DNA from: JBBIRG01 sp964410965
GTDB lineage: Bacteria; CLD3; SB21; JBBIRG01
Length of the DNA: 64,000 nucleotides
Reading direction: 5' to 3'
Assembly: GCA_964410965.1 (NCBI GenBank)
Contig: CAYPIY010000013.1
Coordinates: forward strand, 1 to 64,000
The number at the start of each line of letters is the position of its first letter. Position 1 is the first letter of the stretch. The notes below the pieces were generated by a model that did not search any database, was not told where the DNA came from, and was given only the letters and a program-made list of their open reading frames with translations. This document shows, piece by piece, positions 1-9,361 of this stretch. The translations under genes were made by a program, and so were the position numbers.

Positions 1-1
1 A

Positions 2-55
2 AACCTGAAAATGGATCTTCCGGAACTGATCGAACTCGTTTCCAAACACCAGTAA
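2..55 (+). CDS. C-terminal end of an unidentified protein (cut by window edge)
   Basis: An open frame enters from the left edge and stops at TAA 53-55. The visible tail reads NLKMDLPELIELVSKHQ. It has the Leu/Glu-rich helical look of a protein C-terminus, and a ThiS-like gene follows 82 bases later on the same strand. Too little is present to name a family. It could equally be a chance open frame, although the intergenic sequence after the stop supports a real gene end. Confidence 0.4.
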   Translation, partial: NLKMDLPELIELVSKHQ

Positions 56-75
56 TTAAAGTAAGGATTCAAATG

Positions 76-116
76 CCCGCGAAATGTGCGAATTAAACAT
101 TTGTCTGTTTCGCGGG
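76..116 (+). other. Inverted repeat / RNA hairpin upstream of the ThiS-like gene
   Basis: CCCGCGAAA at 76-84 is perfectly complementary to TTTCGCGGG at 108-116, with a 23-base loop. Only a weak T-rich tail follows (TTATGTTTT). It could be a poor terminator of the upstream gene or a leader hairpin of the ThiS-like gene, which starts 21 bases further on. It does not resemble a TPP riboswitch. Confidence 0.35.
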
Positions 117-136
117 TTATGTTTTAAGGATTCATA

Positions 137-352
137 ATGCCGAACGATAACCGATTCATAATTGTCAACGGAGACAAAATTCCTTATGAAGAACACATGA
201 CCGTTACCAGGGTGCTGCAGGTAATGAATTACATTTTCCGGATGCTGATTGTCCGTATCAACGGGGAACTGGTGCAGAGAAAAGATTACCCGACGACCGT
301 CGTTCCCGAAAGGGCAAACGTAGAGGTCATTCATCTTATAAGCGGCGGATAA
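137..352 (+). CDS. thiS: ThiS-family sulfur carrier protein
   Basis: A 71-residue ubiquitin-fold protein of the ThiS/MoaD family. The N-terminal strand FIIVNGDKI, the central RINGELVQR strand with the usual 'V(N)xxLV' pattern, and the C-terminal VEVIHLISGG ending in the diagnostic Gly-Gly are all visible. In the family the terminal Gly is adenylated and thiocarboxylated to donate sulfur, usually to the thiazole of thiamine. Length is typical (65-70 aa). The start ATG follows TTTTAAGGATTCATA, a weak Shine-Dalgarno. No thiG, thiF or thiH is visible here, so the pathway (thiamine or another sulfur-transfer route) is inferred from family alone. Confidence 0.8.
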   Translation: MPNDNRFIIVNGDKIPYEEHMTVTRVLQVMNYIFRMLIVRINGELVQRKDYPTTVVPERANVEVIHLISGG

Positions 353-405
353 AAGTTCAAAACTTCTTAAAACTAAAAGAAAATTCTGTACACGAAAGGA
401 TTACC

Positions 406-687
406 ATGTTAAAAGTCAACGAATACTTCAACGGCAACGTGAAATCGATCGGTTTTGATTCGAATGAAGGTCCGGTCACGGCCGGCGTGATGGATAAAGG
501 TGATTACGAATTCTCAACATCCAAAAAAGAAATTATGGTTGTCACCTGCGGCGAGATGACGGTGCAGTTGCCCGGAAACGCCGATTGGAAAACATTCAAA
601 CCTTTCGATAAATTCGAAGTTGATGCGAATAAAACATTCAAACTGAAAATCAACGCGCCGGTTTCGTATTTGTGCTTTTATAAGTAA
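406..687 (+). CDS. ppnP: Pyrimidine/purine nucleoside phosphorylase (DUF1255)
   Basis: 93 residues with the complete PpnP (YaiE) cupin signature: an N-terminal NEYFNGNVKSIGF, an acidic GDYEFSTSKKEIM strand, the CGEMTVQLPG turn and the C-terminal PVSYLCFYK. Family members are small cytosolic phosphorolytic enzymes that split several nucleosides to base and ribose-1-phosphate. The length matches the E. coli protein (94 aa) and the start is preceded by GAAAGGAT. It stands 53 bases after the ThiS-like gene on the same strand, so the two may share a transcript. No other nucleoside gene is adjacent. Confidence 0.92.
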   Translation: MLKVNEYFNGNVKSIGFDSNEGPVTAGVMDKGDYEFSTSKKEIMVVTCGEMTVQLPGNADWKTFKPFDKFEVDANKTFKLKINAPVSYLCFYK

Positions 688-834
688 TCCAGCCGAATGT
701 AAATTTGGTTTGACTTACCTAAAAACCTATCTTGCTATATGAATGAAACTAAGGTTGTTGGTTCAAATGAGAGCGATCGTTTTTTTATCAACGTCGTTTC
801 AGTGTGCGTAGGATGATGCAATGTACTATGTGAT

Positions 835-2880
835 CTACTCCCTTATTTCAAGCACTGTATAACCATCTTCATAAAAAATGATGTTTGTCAATTCTTCATA
901 CTTACCTCGAATAGTATCGTTAGGCTCAAGATAGATGAATCCTACATTATATTTATCGATGATTGTTTTTGCTGAATCAACGTTTGAAGTATTAAAAAAA
1001 TGTTCTATATCTGCCCTGATTATGGCAATCTGTTTCATGAAATCCGGATTACGTGTTCTGAAATTGACCGTATAATCCAAACCCTCAACAATAACCGGTT
1101 TACCTGTAAAAGCGGTTAAAAGAAAATTTTTTTCGTCATGTTTTTCTTTCATATCATAATGGCGACTTAAAACTCTTTTGTGCCCGGATTCATTTTTAAT
1201 ACAATGAAACGCTTTCAGTTTTGCCGCAGGAATAATGCATGATACTTTTTCCTTTGAATTTACTGCCGGCAAAATAAAAGTTAATGCGGAAAATAATATA
1301 AAAACCGCAATAATTGCCCTCATAATAATATTCCAAATTGTATTCTGCGATGTAAATACACGATAAACAAATTTAGCCGCAAAAACATTTAGAACGAAAA
1401 CAACACCCAAATAAAACCACATTGTATCATGCGGGGCGATTTTTGCAGAGAAAAACAAGAAAGAAAAAATACCGGTTAATATGATAATTAAAAAAAAGAA
1501 AGTAATTCTGATTTCCTGAAAAGCATCCTTCAACTTTCTAAAAATATTATTTTGAAATAGCGGCAATATCCTAAATGACAACAATCCTCCAATAAACAAT
1601 AATGAACTCACCAGAAACATCAGCAATGCTCTTGGAGAATCAACATATCCGTTGTTTTTGATAAATAAAAATTCTTCATTAGAGATAAAATGATTGCGTA
1701 AGGCAAAATTATTCAGAAAAAACCATTTTGAAAAAACCACTGCGTTACTGTTCTGCCCGACAGTAATCAAGAGCAGGGGTAAAGAAAAAAAGAATATTAA
1801 AATGAATAATCTGATACCCGTGAAACTTTTTTTTCTTAAAGCTAAAACGATTGAATAACCTAATAGTCCCGAAATCCCCAGTAAAAATACTGTAATTTTT
1901 ATTTTTATCAAAAGCACCCACCCTATAACACTCAACCATAACCATATTTTTTGGGAATACATGAAATACAGAATTGTAACTTGCAGCACCCCCAAAAACA
2001 TTACCGAAGACATAAGAAAAGGAGGATTATGAAATAACTGAAAAAGATTAGCGAGCGGGGCCCAATAAGATAATATTGAATGCCCGTGGGAACTTAACCA
2101 CAAGTTGGAGTCGGTAAAAAGTGCCTTTATCCAGAAAATCATTGCAGACAGATCATAACAAAAAAGAGACAAACATAAGGCCACGATTGCTATACTGAAT
2201 TTTCTGAATAAAAGATAAGTAAGTGAAAATACATTCACTCCCAGTGCAAATAACATTAGCGGAACAAAAAATCTCGTAAAAAGTAAAATATTGTTTTCTG
2301 CCGATGTTAGACTGGAAAAAAAATGGATAAACATATCAGCGAAGTAATGATAGTGTTGATACGAATTGGAAACAAATTGGAGTGTTTGCGGAAAAACATG
2401 ATAATCAAGCTGCGTAACAATCGAAAGATGAAAAATAACTTCTGTGGCAAATAAATTATACAGATGAAGGTTACCATTCTCATCATAACCGTTTTTTAAT
2501 AAATAAAACGCTACTAATATAAAGTATACGGAGAATATGCATAAAAAAATAAATATTTTTTTAATATTCATCATCATTTGGAAATAAATATCTTTTAATG
2601 CGCCAAACAATCCAGCGGCTTTTAAGTTCAATAACATGAAAAAATACATTCCAAGGATTAATAGCCAGAAAATGTGAATCATCTGGCTTATTTGAAGAAA
2701 ACGAATTAAAAAATAGAATAAAAGAATAAGTAAGATACAACAATTCATAGCCAGTGAAAACACAGACATAAACGTTAATTCATAGTGCCTGCGGTTATGA
2801 AAGAACCAGAAGAAGACGGGAATAGCCGTCAGAACAATGATGATATAGGAAAAAAGAGTACTAGACATTAAAAACACCAA
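835..2880 (-). CDS. Large multi-pass membrane protein, possible GT-C-type glycosyltransferase
   Basis: 681 residues, extremely hydrophobic for the first ~560, with about 14 predicted membrane helices, then a soluble C-terminal ~110-residue domain ending YEDGYTVLEIRE. The large loop around residues 150-190 carries DYHVFPQTLQF and HYHYFADMFIHFF. Acidic and His residues in an early periplasmic loop are the arrangement of GT-C enzymes and of Wzy-like polymerases. I see no motif that identifies one family. It is the last gene of the minus-strand surface-glycan block, 28 bases after wecE. Composition is strongly AT-rich, like the rest of the block. Function is inferred from topology and context only. 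Confidence 0.6.
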   Translation of the reverse strand: MVFLMSSTLFSYIIIVLTAIPVFFWFFHNRRHYELTFMSVFSLAMNCCILLILLFYFLIRFLQISQMIHIFWLLILGMYFFMLLNLKAAGLFGALKDIYFQMMMNIKKIFIFLCIFSVYFILVAFYLLKNGYDENGNLHLYNLFATEVIFHLSIVTQLDYHVFPQTLQFVSNSYQHYHYFADMFIHFFSSLTSAENNILLFTRFFVPLMLFALGVNVFSLTYLLFRKFSIAIVALCLSLFCYDLSAMIFWIKALFTDSNLWLSSHGHSILSYWAPLANLFQLFHNPPFLMSSVMFLGVLQVTILYFMYSQKIWLWLSVIGWVLLIKIKITVFLLGISGLLGYSIVLALRKKSFTGIRLFILIFFFSLPLLLITVGQNSNAVVFSKWFFLNNFALRNHFISNEEFLFIKNNGYVDSPRALLMFLVSSLLFIGGLLSFRILPLFQNNIFRKLKDAFQEIRITFFFLIIILTGIFSFLFFSAKIAPHDTMWFYLGVVFVLNVFAAKFVYRVFTSQNTIWNIIMRAIIAVFILFSALTFILPAVNSKEKVSCIIPAAKLKAFHCIKNESGHKRVLSRHYDMKEKHDEKNFLLTAFTGKPVIVEGLDYTVNFRTRNPDFMKQIAIIRADIEHFFNTSNVDSAKTIIDKYNVGFIYLEPNDTIRGKYEELTNIIFYEDGYTVLEIRE

Positions 2881-2908
2881 AATGTAAAAAACAATAACAT
2901 TTTAATTC

Positions 2909-4042
2909 TCATTTGTCTATCCTGAAAAAAGTTTCAATCAGACTGCAAATATAATCTAAATTTACATTCGTCAACTCATAAAATAAAGGTAATCGTATCA
3001 AACGGTCTGTATAGAAATCAGAAAAAGAAAGTGATCGTCCGTCGTGCAGAGAATGATAGTACGGAGAACGATGAAGGCTGATGTAATGAAAAACCGCATG
3101 GACGGAATGAGTTCTGAGATAATCAATCAGGGCGGTTCTCGTCTCAAGATCCCGGCATATCATATAAAACATATGCCCGTTATTATAAGCAAAGTGAGGT
3201 ATTAAAGGTAATTTTATTCTTTCCATTTCATGAAGCGGAAATAAACGATTATAATATGTATTCCAGATACTGACGCGTTTCTCCTGAATTTGTTCTATAC
3301 ACTCAAGCTGAGCGTACAGATACGCAGCAATGATATCCGAGGGAAGAAAAGAAGACCCGATATCCACCCATCCATATTTATCTACTTCACCACGGAAAAA
3401 AGCCGATCGGTTAGTGCCTTTTTCTCGAATAATTTCGGCCCTTTTAATGAAACGTTCATCGTTGATGATAAGAAGGCCGCCTTCGCCGGAAATGATGTTT
3501 TTGGTTTCATGAAAAGAAAATGTAGCTAAATGGCCGAATGAGCCCAGGGGTTTTCCTTTATAGAATGACTCAATGGCATGGGCTGCATCTTCAACAACGT
3601 ACAGATTATATTTTTTAGCAATTTCCAGAATCGCGTCCATGTCACAGGCAATGCCCGCATAGTGGACAACTACAATAGCTTTTGTTTTATTAGTTATTAA
3701 CGATTCGATTTGTGCTTCATCTATATTTGGGCTGCTGATCTGACTATCAGCAAAAATGATTTTCGCCCCTCTAAGCACGAAAGCATTAGCGGTTGAAACA
3801 AACGTAAAAGAGGGTATGATTACCTCATCCCCCGGTTGAATATCCAGAAGCAGCGCCGCCATTTCAAGCGCATCCGTGCAGGATGTTGTCAGCAGTACTT
3901 TTTGAAAGCCGTAACGCTTTTCAAAAAAATTGTTACATTTCTTCGTAAACATGCCGTCGCCGGAAATTTTCCCGGATTCGACGGCCTGACGAATGTAATC
4001 AAGCTCGTTTCCAATTACAAAGGGCTTATTAAAGGGAATCAT
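2909..4042 (-). CDS. wecE: dTDP-4-amino-4,6-dideoxygalactose transaminase (WecE/RffA)
   Basis: 377-residue PLP-dependent DegT/DnrJ/EryC1/StrS aminotransferase. It starts MIPFNKPFVIGNELDYI and carries PSFTFVSTANAFVLRGAKI, VHYAGIACDMDAI, VEDAAHAI and FSFHETKN, whose Lys181 should be the Schiff-base lysine. IIREKGTNRSAFFRGEVDKY is near-identical to the E. coli WecE segment. WecE converts dTDP-4-keto-6-deoxyglucose to dTDP-4-amino-4,6-dideoxygalactose (Fuc4N) using glutamate, in the cytosol. The NeuD-type acyltransferase upstream would fit N-acylation of the product. The length agrees with the family. A 184-base AT-rich gap separates it from the preceding gene of the block. Confidence 0.92.
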   Translation of the reverse strand: MIPFNKPFVIGNELDYIRQAVESGKISGDGMFTKKCNNFFEKRYGFQKVLLTTSCTDALEMAALLLDIQPGDEVIIPSFTFVSTANAFVLRGAKIIFADSQISSPNIDEAQIESLITNKTKAIVVVHYAGIACDMDAILEIAKKYNLYVVEDAAHAIESFYKGKPLGSFGHLATFSFHETKNIISGEGGLLIINDERFIKRAEIIREKGTNRSAFFRGEVDKYGWVDIGSSFLPSDIIAAYLYAQLECIEQIQEKRVSIWNTYYNRLFPLHEMERIKLPLIPHFAYNNGHMFYMICRDLETRTALIDYLRTHSVHAVFHYISLHRSPYYHSLHDGRSLSFSDFYTDRLIRLPLFYELTNVNLDYICSLIETFFRIDK

Positions 4043-4226
4043 ATTGATTCATTTCTGATGTCTATAGTGAATATTTCTTACAATTGTCATTTTAATAAAT
4101 TCTTCTGACTGAAAACATTAAAATCAAATTATTGTAACATAGTTACTGCCAAAATAATTAAATAATGTTCACATAACTTAGCAATTCACTTTATCAATTC
4201 TTTTTGTATGGATTAGCATTCTTTCG

Positions 4227-5906
4227 CTAATTAATCGTAATCCGATATAGGTGAATATCGTTCTCAATAATTAATTCCGAAACGATGTCGGCTTTAATTT
4301 TCTTATAAGCAAAATATGACTCTAGTGTTGACATTGCGCCTTCTTTCGCAATAATCAACACTATACCCTTATTAAAAAATTCATTTGTTTTCCTTATATT
4401 ATTAAATTCAAGAATATTTCTGAAAATCGGCGAATGACTCAGCCAACCTACAGGGATGAAACGGAAGTCTTTGATATTTTTTTCAATTTCTAGTGCAGGA
4501 ATTTGGGTTAAAAATGACGATCCGCCTCCCCATAATAAGATAGGTTTTCTGTAAATATTCATTATGGACATTTTTTGTTCAATGCTTATAAAATTGGTAA
4601 AATCGTACCTGTTCGTTGAAATTTTTATGCTCATAAAACACAACAAAACAATGAATAACACCGTGAAAACACTCAATACTGTTTTTTTTGTTTTTAATAA
4701 ACCAGAATGAACATCAACAAAACACAGGGCTAATAACATAAGCGCAATTAACCCGGAAATCACAACTCGGAACGAAATCTTTAAATAAATTTCCAAAAAA
4801 AGAAAGATTATAATCAACCATAGAATATTCAATAAATATAAATTCCTTTTCTTTGTATAAAAAAGAACGACGCCCATTATCAATGACATGAAAACCACAT
4901 TAGTATTAAAGAACAGCAAATTCTTTAAATATTTTATTAAAGAAAACATTCTTTCAATTATCAAAGTACCAGAAAGTTGAGTGTTTTGCGCAACACTTAA
5001 TCCTTTTATTTGTTCTTTTGAGCATATTGGTTCTAAACTAAACCATTCACAAATCAGACGATATTCAATACGGGTTAATCCGGTTGTTGCAAGGGCGGAA
5101 TCGCTTATTTCAGTTTTACCAAAATCAATAATCTGGGATCTCGATTTTTGAGTTTTTTTATATTCCGTCCATTCTTCATCGCTTGCATAAAATGAATAAT
5201 TTATCATATACAAAACCATTACTCCGACAAAAGCAATTAAAAGGATTTTCCAATTATTGGATATCAGCATTTTCCGCCTAATAATATACAGATAAAGCAC
5301 ACTTGGAAAAGCAATAAGAACAACCATGATTAGGGATTGAAACCGGATCAACGATGAAACCCAGATCAGTATAACGGCTATCATACACTTAATAAATTCG
5401 TGCCTGACTGGTGTTTCCCTGTAATTTATATAAATTAAACCGGCTATTCCACATGCTCCTGTAAATGCTGCGATAATAGTAAATTGTAACTTTATTGTAA
5501 GTAAAAAAGCAAAATACATTCCAACGGGAAAAACTAATAAAATTTCTTTTTGATCTATAAACAAGTATATCAGAAACCATAATCCAAGAGCCATCGCAGA
5601 GAGTAAGTAAAGAGGATAAAATGAAATCTGAGGAAAAGATTGATACAGATTCTGAAGCAAAAAACCGATGATGATATTGGTATATACGAGCGTGAACTGT
5701 GGTTCAGCTGTATACCCTTTCCCGGAAGCAATCATCTGCATGGCAACGTCGTCATTGCTGTCGTAAAAAGCCGAAAACTGCGACCAGATAAAAAAAAGTA
5801 TAAATAATGTGAATCCAACAGAAAATATAAACGGCTTTTTTTTCAGATATAGAAAAAACACATCTGACTTTGAGGTGATTTTATTAACATAAATTGTTGA
5901 AAACAT
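4227..5906 (-). CDS. Multi-pass membrane protein, possible GT-C glycosyltransferase or polymerase
   Basis: 559 residues. A short cytosolic N-terminus is followed by a first helix at about 28-48, then an extracytoplasmic loop beginning AFYDSNDDVAMQMIASG. A DD pair in the first periplasmic loop is characteristic of GT-C glycosyltransferases such as GtrII-type enzymes. About ten more helices follow, then a soluble tail from roughly residue 440. No specific family is recognised. The gene sits between wecE and the NeuD-type acyltransferase, so transfer or polymerisation of a lipid-linked sugar is a reasonable inference. It is strongly AT-rich (many AAA, TTT and ATT codons). Confidence 0.6.
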   Translation of the reverse strand: MFSTIYVNKITSKSDVFFLYLKKKPFIFSVGFTLFILFFIWSQFSAFYDSNDDVAMQMIASGKGYTAEPQFTLVYTNIIIGFLLQNLYQSFPQISFYPLYLLSAMALGLWFLIYLFIDQKEILLVFPVGMYFAFLLTIKLQFTIIAAFTGACGIAGLIYINYRETPVRHEFIKCMIAVILIWVSSLIRFQSLIMVVLIAFPSVLYLYIIRRKMLISNNWKILLIAFVGVMVLYMINYSFYASDEEWTEYKKTQKSRSQIIDFGKTEISDSALATTGLTRIEYRLICEWFSLEPICSKEQIKGLSVAQNTQLSGTLIIERMFSLIKYLKNLLFFNTNVVFMSLIMGVVLFYTKKRNLYLLNILWLIIIFLFLEIYLKISFRVVISGLIALMLLALCFVDVHSGLLKTKKTVLSVFTVLFIVLLCFMSIKISTNRYDFTNFISIEQKMSIMNIYRKPILLWGGGSSFLTQIPALEIEKNIKDFRFIPVGWLSHSPIFRNILEFNNIRKTNEFFNKGIVLIIAKEGAMSTLESYFAYKKIKADIVSELIIENDIHLYRITIN

Positions 5907-5994
5907 CTTTTTCTAGGTTAAACTTTTTCCAGATAATCACTCTCTTGAAATGCCGTACACTTATATTTTTTAATACTTAAGAATATCTTTTGTG

Positions 5995-6654
5995 CTATCT
6001 TAACTTTTTAATTTGCTTTGCAGGATTACCTGCGATTACAGAAAAGTCTTCAAAATTATTAATCACCACCGCTCCCATTCCAATGATGGAATATTGACCT
6101 ATTGTGACATCCTCGCGGATTGAAGAATTCAACCCGACATGCACACCCTCATGCAGCATGATTCTTCCGCCAATAACAGAATGGGCCGCAACTGTTGTAA
6201 AATCGCTTATGACGGAATCATGACCTACAAATCCGTTGGTATATATATGAACAAAATTCCCGATGGCTGGCCCGAAAGAACTCGCGGCAAACGGAAGGGC
6301 CAGCACGCCGTATCCGACTTTTGTACCGGGATTGATAAATGCCCTTGGATGAATCGCCGTCGCGTTTGCTTCAAGCGGAATGTTCAATGATCGGAATTTC
6401 TGAACACGCTCGTGTTTGTTCTTTGCGTTCAGGTGAAGCGTGTAATGAATATAATATCCTTTATTAACATATTCGCTCACCTCAGCGGTAGTACCGATCA
6501 CCTTGTGCTTCCCTAAATATTCCCCGGGATTCTTGATATCCGTCAGGAATCCTTCGATAATCCATTCGTCCGTTACCTGATTTACATCTTCAAACACAGA
6601 CATCGCGATTTCCCCGCTGCCATGTCCTCCGACAATCAATAATCTCTTTTTCAT
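5995..6654 (-). CDS. NeuD/PglD-type sugar O- or N-acyltransferase
   Basis: 219 residues. An N-terminal Rossmann-like segment (RLLIVGGHGSGEIAMSVF) is followed from about residue 95 by left-handed beta-helix hexapeptide repeats (HPRAFINPGTKVGYGV, VGHDSVISDF, IGGRIMLHEGVHVGLNSSI, IGMGAVV) and ends GNPAKQIKKLR. That is the architecture of NeuD and PglD acyltransferases, which use acetyl-CoA to acylate sialic acid or a UDP-4-amino sugar. With WecE in the same block, acylation of dTDP-Fuc4N is the best guess. Its start overlaps the end of the upstream GT2 gene by 4 bases (ATGA), implying translational coupling. Confidence 0.82.
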   Translation of the reverse strand: MKKRLLIVGGHGSGEIAMSVFEDVNQVTDEWIIEGFLTDIKNPGEYLGKHKVIGTTAEVSEYVNKGYYIHYTLHLNAKNKHERVQKFRSLNIPLEANATAIHPRAFINPGTKVGYGVLALPFAASSFGPAIGNFVHIYTNGFVGHDSVISDFTTVAAHSVIGGRIMLHEGVHVGLNSSIREDVTIGQYSIIGMGAVVINNFEDFSVIAGNPAKQIKKLR

Positions 6655-7574
6655 CTGATAACTTCCTTTATCGAATAGTGTTTCTTGCCGGACTGTTCTT
6701 TCAATAAACGAGTTAAATATTCTCCGAATATGAAAAATTGCAATAAAATGATTGTGCTGATAAACGAGGTAAACACAAAAAGACTGGTCCAGCCAACCAT
6801 GCCTTCGCCTGATAATAATTTTCGCAGCAGATAAAATAGACCCAGAAAGAATGAAATGACTGAAACAAACAACCCTGTGTAGCTGACCAGCTTGATCGGA
6901 ATGCTTGAATAATTGATTAAGAGATTAAAGGACAACTGAATCAGCCTGGAAAGTGAATAATTTGTCTTACCGAATTTTCTGGGGTCATGTTTAATGATTT
7001 CGTTATCTACATTTCGTGTGATCGTAAGAACCATGCCTGACACGTATGGATAATGGGTTTTCACTGAGTTGATCTCGTCAATGACGGATTTACGGATAAT
7101 CCGAAAACTGGAAAATTTTAATTTATCGATCTTGAAAATGACATGATTCAGTTTACGTACAAAAATACTCCCAAGGTTTTTATAGAATTTATCTTTCTTT
7201 GTTTCATAAGCGCCAAAAACAGCGTCATACCCGGTTTGTATCTTATGATAAAGCTTAGGGATTTCTTCAGGCGGATTCTGAAGATCATCATCCAGTGTTA
7301 TGATATATTCACCTGTACAATACTGAAATCCGCATATGATGGCAAGTTGCTGTCCAAAATTCCTAGTCAGGTTAATGATTGTGACATTGGGTGATTTGTT
7401 TTTGATACTTTTCAGTACATCCCAAGAATTGTCCCGGCTTGAATCGTTCACAAAAATAACTTCGTGTGTTTTATTCATGTCCGTAAAAACGGCATTCAGC
7501 CGGCAATGTAACTCTTCCAGTGTTTTTGCGCTGTTGTATACCGGAATGACTATACTGAAATCAACTTGTTCCAT
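6651..7574 (-). CDS. Family 2 glycosyltransferase, DPM1/GtrB-like, membrane anchored
   Basis: 307 residues. The GT-A fold starts FSIVIPVYNSAKTLEEL; VFVNDSSRDNSWDVL and the metal-binding TLDDDLQNPPEEIP (DDD) follow. Two C-terminal hydrophobic helices at about 225-250 and 258-285 match the polyprenyl-phosphate glycosyltransferases (GtrB, ArnC, DPM1), which move a sugar from a nucleotide donor to undecaprenyl phosphate on the inner membrane face. The gene overlaps both neighbours (14 bases with the flippase-like gene, 4 bases with the acyltransferase), consistent with one operon. The sugar transferred cannot be read from the sequence. Confidence 0.87.
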   Translation of the reverse strand: MEQVDFSIVIPVYNSAKTLEELHCRLNAVFTDMNKTHEVIFVNDSSRDNSWDVLKSIKNKSPNVTIINLTRNFGQQLAIICGFQYCTGEYIITLDDDLQNPPEEIPKLYHKIQTGYDAVFGAYETKKDKFYKNLGSIFVRKLNHVIFKIDKLKFSSFRIIRKSVIDEINSVKTHYPYVSGMVLTITRNVDNEIIKHDPRKFGKTNYSLSRLIQLSFNLLINYSSIPIKLVSYTGLFVSVISFFLGLFYLLRKLLSGEGMVGWTSLFVFTSFISTIILLQFFIFGEYLTRLLKEQSGKKHYSIKEVIR

Positions 7575-8478
7575 AGGCTTTCAGTTTAAATGAATAAAAA
7601 AAACCAATGATGCTGCTGATAATCAAAGAAAAATAAGTGCCGAGTGAAATCAACAGGCTTTCTTCTTCAGATGCCCCTACTGCCATGAATAAAAAAATGA
7701 AAGAAATTTCACGCAGACCTACACCGCCAAAACTTATCGGAAGCATAGTAAAAAGCCAAACAAGCGGAACCAGGCTCAAATATACAATGACCGATAAATC
7801 CAGCCCGATATCATAACCGATGAAATAACTGATGAAAACAGAAACCAACTGAAATACGACAGAGACCAGAAAGCATACAAACATTTTTTTTCTGTTTTGT
7901 ATGAGATTTGCAAAATTCTGTTTTAAGTTCTGAAGACGCCTAAATCGTGGTATTATTTTGTCACCAACAGCCAAAAAAATAATAATCATGACTGAATAAA
8001 CAAAAAAAATGATCTGGATAATATTAAAGAAATCCGTTGGAATATTCCAGAAGTAAGCGCTGATATATGCAATACTGATTAAAGAATAAAAACCGATGAA
8101 ACGTTCAGTAAACACGACAGCTGACGCCTGATTCAGGTTAATTCCAAACCGGGATAATATATATATACGGACTGCATCTCCTCCTATCGCTGTAGGCAAA
8201 AAGTTATTATAATATGAGACAACAAAGTATTGTTTGATCGATTCAGATAACGGTACCTTTTTATCAATCATAATATAAAAACGATAACCGCCAACAAAGT
8301 TACGACTTAAAGATGAGATAATCATCACAGCTATTCCCGATACGCTGATTTTAACAACCAGTCCGGCAAGAACAGAATAGTCAATTTTAACCAGAAAATA
8401 AGTTAAAAGGGATACGCTGAATAATATTTTTAAAAAAACAAAATATTTTGACTTTTGAAAATTACTGATGAAACTCAT
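7561..8478 (-). CDS. Flippase-like / lysylphosphatidylglycerol synthase TM-region protein (UPF0104)
   Basis: 305 residues with about eight membrane helices. Family markers are YYNNFLPTAIGGDAVRIYIL (residues ~88-107) and the later LPISFGGVGLREISF, both typical of the AglD/MprF integral membrane region. Family members move or modify lipid-linked substrates. Beside a GtrB-like transferase, such proteins are usually proposed to act as flippases for undecaprenyl-phosphate sugars. It overlaps the CitE-like gene by 17 bases and the GT2 gene by 14, so it is translationally coupled to both. Confidence 0.82.
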   Translation of the reverse strand: MSFISNFQKSKYFVFLKILFSVSLLTYFLVKIDYSVLAGLVVKISVSGIAVMIISSLSRNFVGGYRFYIMIDKKVPLSESIKQYFVVSYYNNFLPTAIGGDAVRIYILSRFGINLNQASAVVFTERFIGFYSLISIAYISAYFWNIPTDFFNIIQIIFFVYSVMIIIFLAVGDKIIPRFRRLQNLKQNFANLIQNRKKMFVCFLVSVVFQLVSVFISYFIGYDIGLDLSVIVYLSLVPLVWLFTMLPISFGGVGLREISFIFLFMAVGASEEESLLISLGTYFSLIISSIIGFFYSFKLKAYGTS

Positions 8479-9361
8479 CTTTTCTTTTCTTGCACATCAC
8501 GTGCTTTTTTAGAACATTTTTCGCGGACAAAACCATGGGAGGACCAATAAACTTCTGATTCATAACCGCCACTCCTTTACCTTCCTTCTGGGCTTCCTCC
8601 GATAACCTTAACATTTCTTCCGCTTCCCTGACTTCCTGCTCGGAGGGAGTGAAGTAACGGTGAACCAGCGGCAATTCCTTCGGGTTCAGCACCAGCATCC
8701 CTTCAAAGCCCAAATTTTTCGCAATAATCAGGTTCTTTTCAAGATCCTCCAGATTATGAACTTTAATGTGCACCGTATCAATCGGGACGACTTTGTTGGC
8801 TTTGGCCGCCATGGCGATGATCGCACGGGGTGTAAATAAACTTTCGCCTTCATGATCGTGTATACCGCCGAGGTCGGTAATAAAATCCTCGCAGCCGAAA
8901 GCGATCGCGATCACCCGGTCGGAAGCCTGGCAGATTTCCTGTGCATTGAGTACGGCGGCTGAGGTTTCAATCAACGGAATAATCTTATAAGTTCCTACAG
9001 GAATATTTTTTTCATATTCGATGGTTTCCAGTAATTTGGCGAAAAAATAAACATCTTCCCCTTTTTTCGATTTAGGGTACATGAAACCATGGACGCCGTC
9101 AATGGTAAGCTGGTAAACATCTTTCAGCAACTGGCCGCTTTCACGGTCGTTGACACGGGGAAAAACCAGATGGTTCCTGAAAGCACCTTTACTGACCCAT
9201 TCTCTGATATTATCCCTGGCGATCTGCTTGTTCGGAACAGGCTGCACGGAATCCTCAATGTCCAAGAGCAATACATCCGCCTCAGTCCTTGCTGCGCTGT
9301 TCAGCAGCCGTTCGTTATGAGCCGGAACAAACATCAGGCTTCGTAACAGATAATTAACCAT
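8462..9361 (-). CDS. CitE-like CoA-ester lyase (HpcH/HpaI aldolase family)
   Basis: 299 residues beginning LRSLMFVPAHNERLL, with LLLDIEDSVQP (Mg-binding acidic residues), FPRVN, IPLIETSAAVLNA and AFGCEDFITDLGG. These are the signature blocks of the citrate lyase beta / malyl-CoA lyase / methylmalyl-CoA lyase family, TIM-barrel enzymes that cleave or form 3-hydroxyacyl-CoA C-C bonds. The MaoC-type hydratase immediately upstream (8-base overlap) supports a malyl- or methylmalyl-CoA type substrate handled by a hydratase/lyase pair. Exact substrate specificity is not determinable here. The C-terminal tail is Lys-rich (KKRKDEFHQ). Confidence 0.87.
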   Translation of the reverse strand: MVNYLLRSLMFVPAHNERLLNSAARTEADVLLLDIEDSVQPVPNKQIARDNIREWVSKGAFRNHLVFPRVNDRESGQLLKDVYQLTIDGVHGFMYPKSKKGEDVYFFAKLLETIEYEKNIPVGTYKIIPLIETSAAVLNAQEICQASDRVIAIAFGCEDFITDLGGIHDHEGESLFTPRAIIAMAAKANKVVPIDTVHIKVHNLEDLEKNLIIAKNLGFEGMLVLNPKELPLVHRYFTPSEQEVREAEEMLRLSEEAQKEGKGVAVMNQKFIGPPMVLSAKNVLKKHVMCKKRKDEFHQ

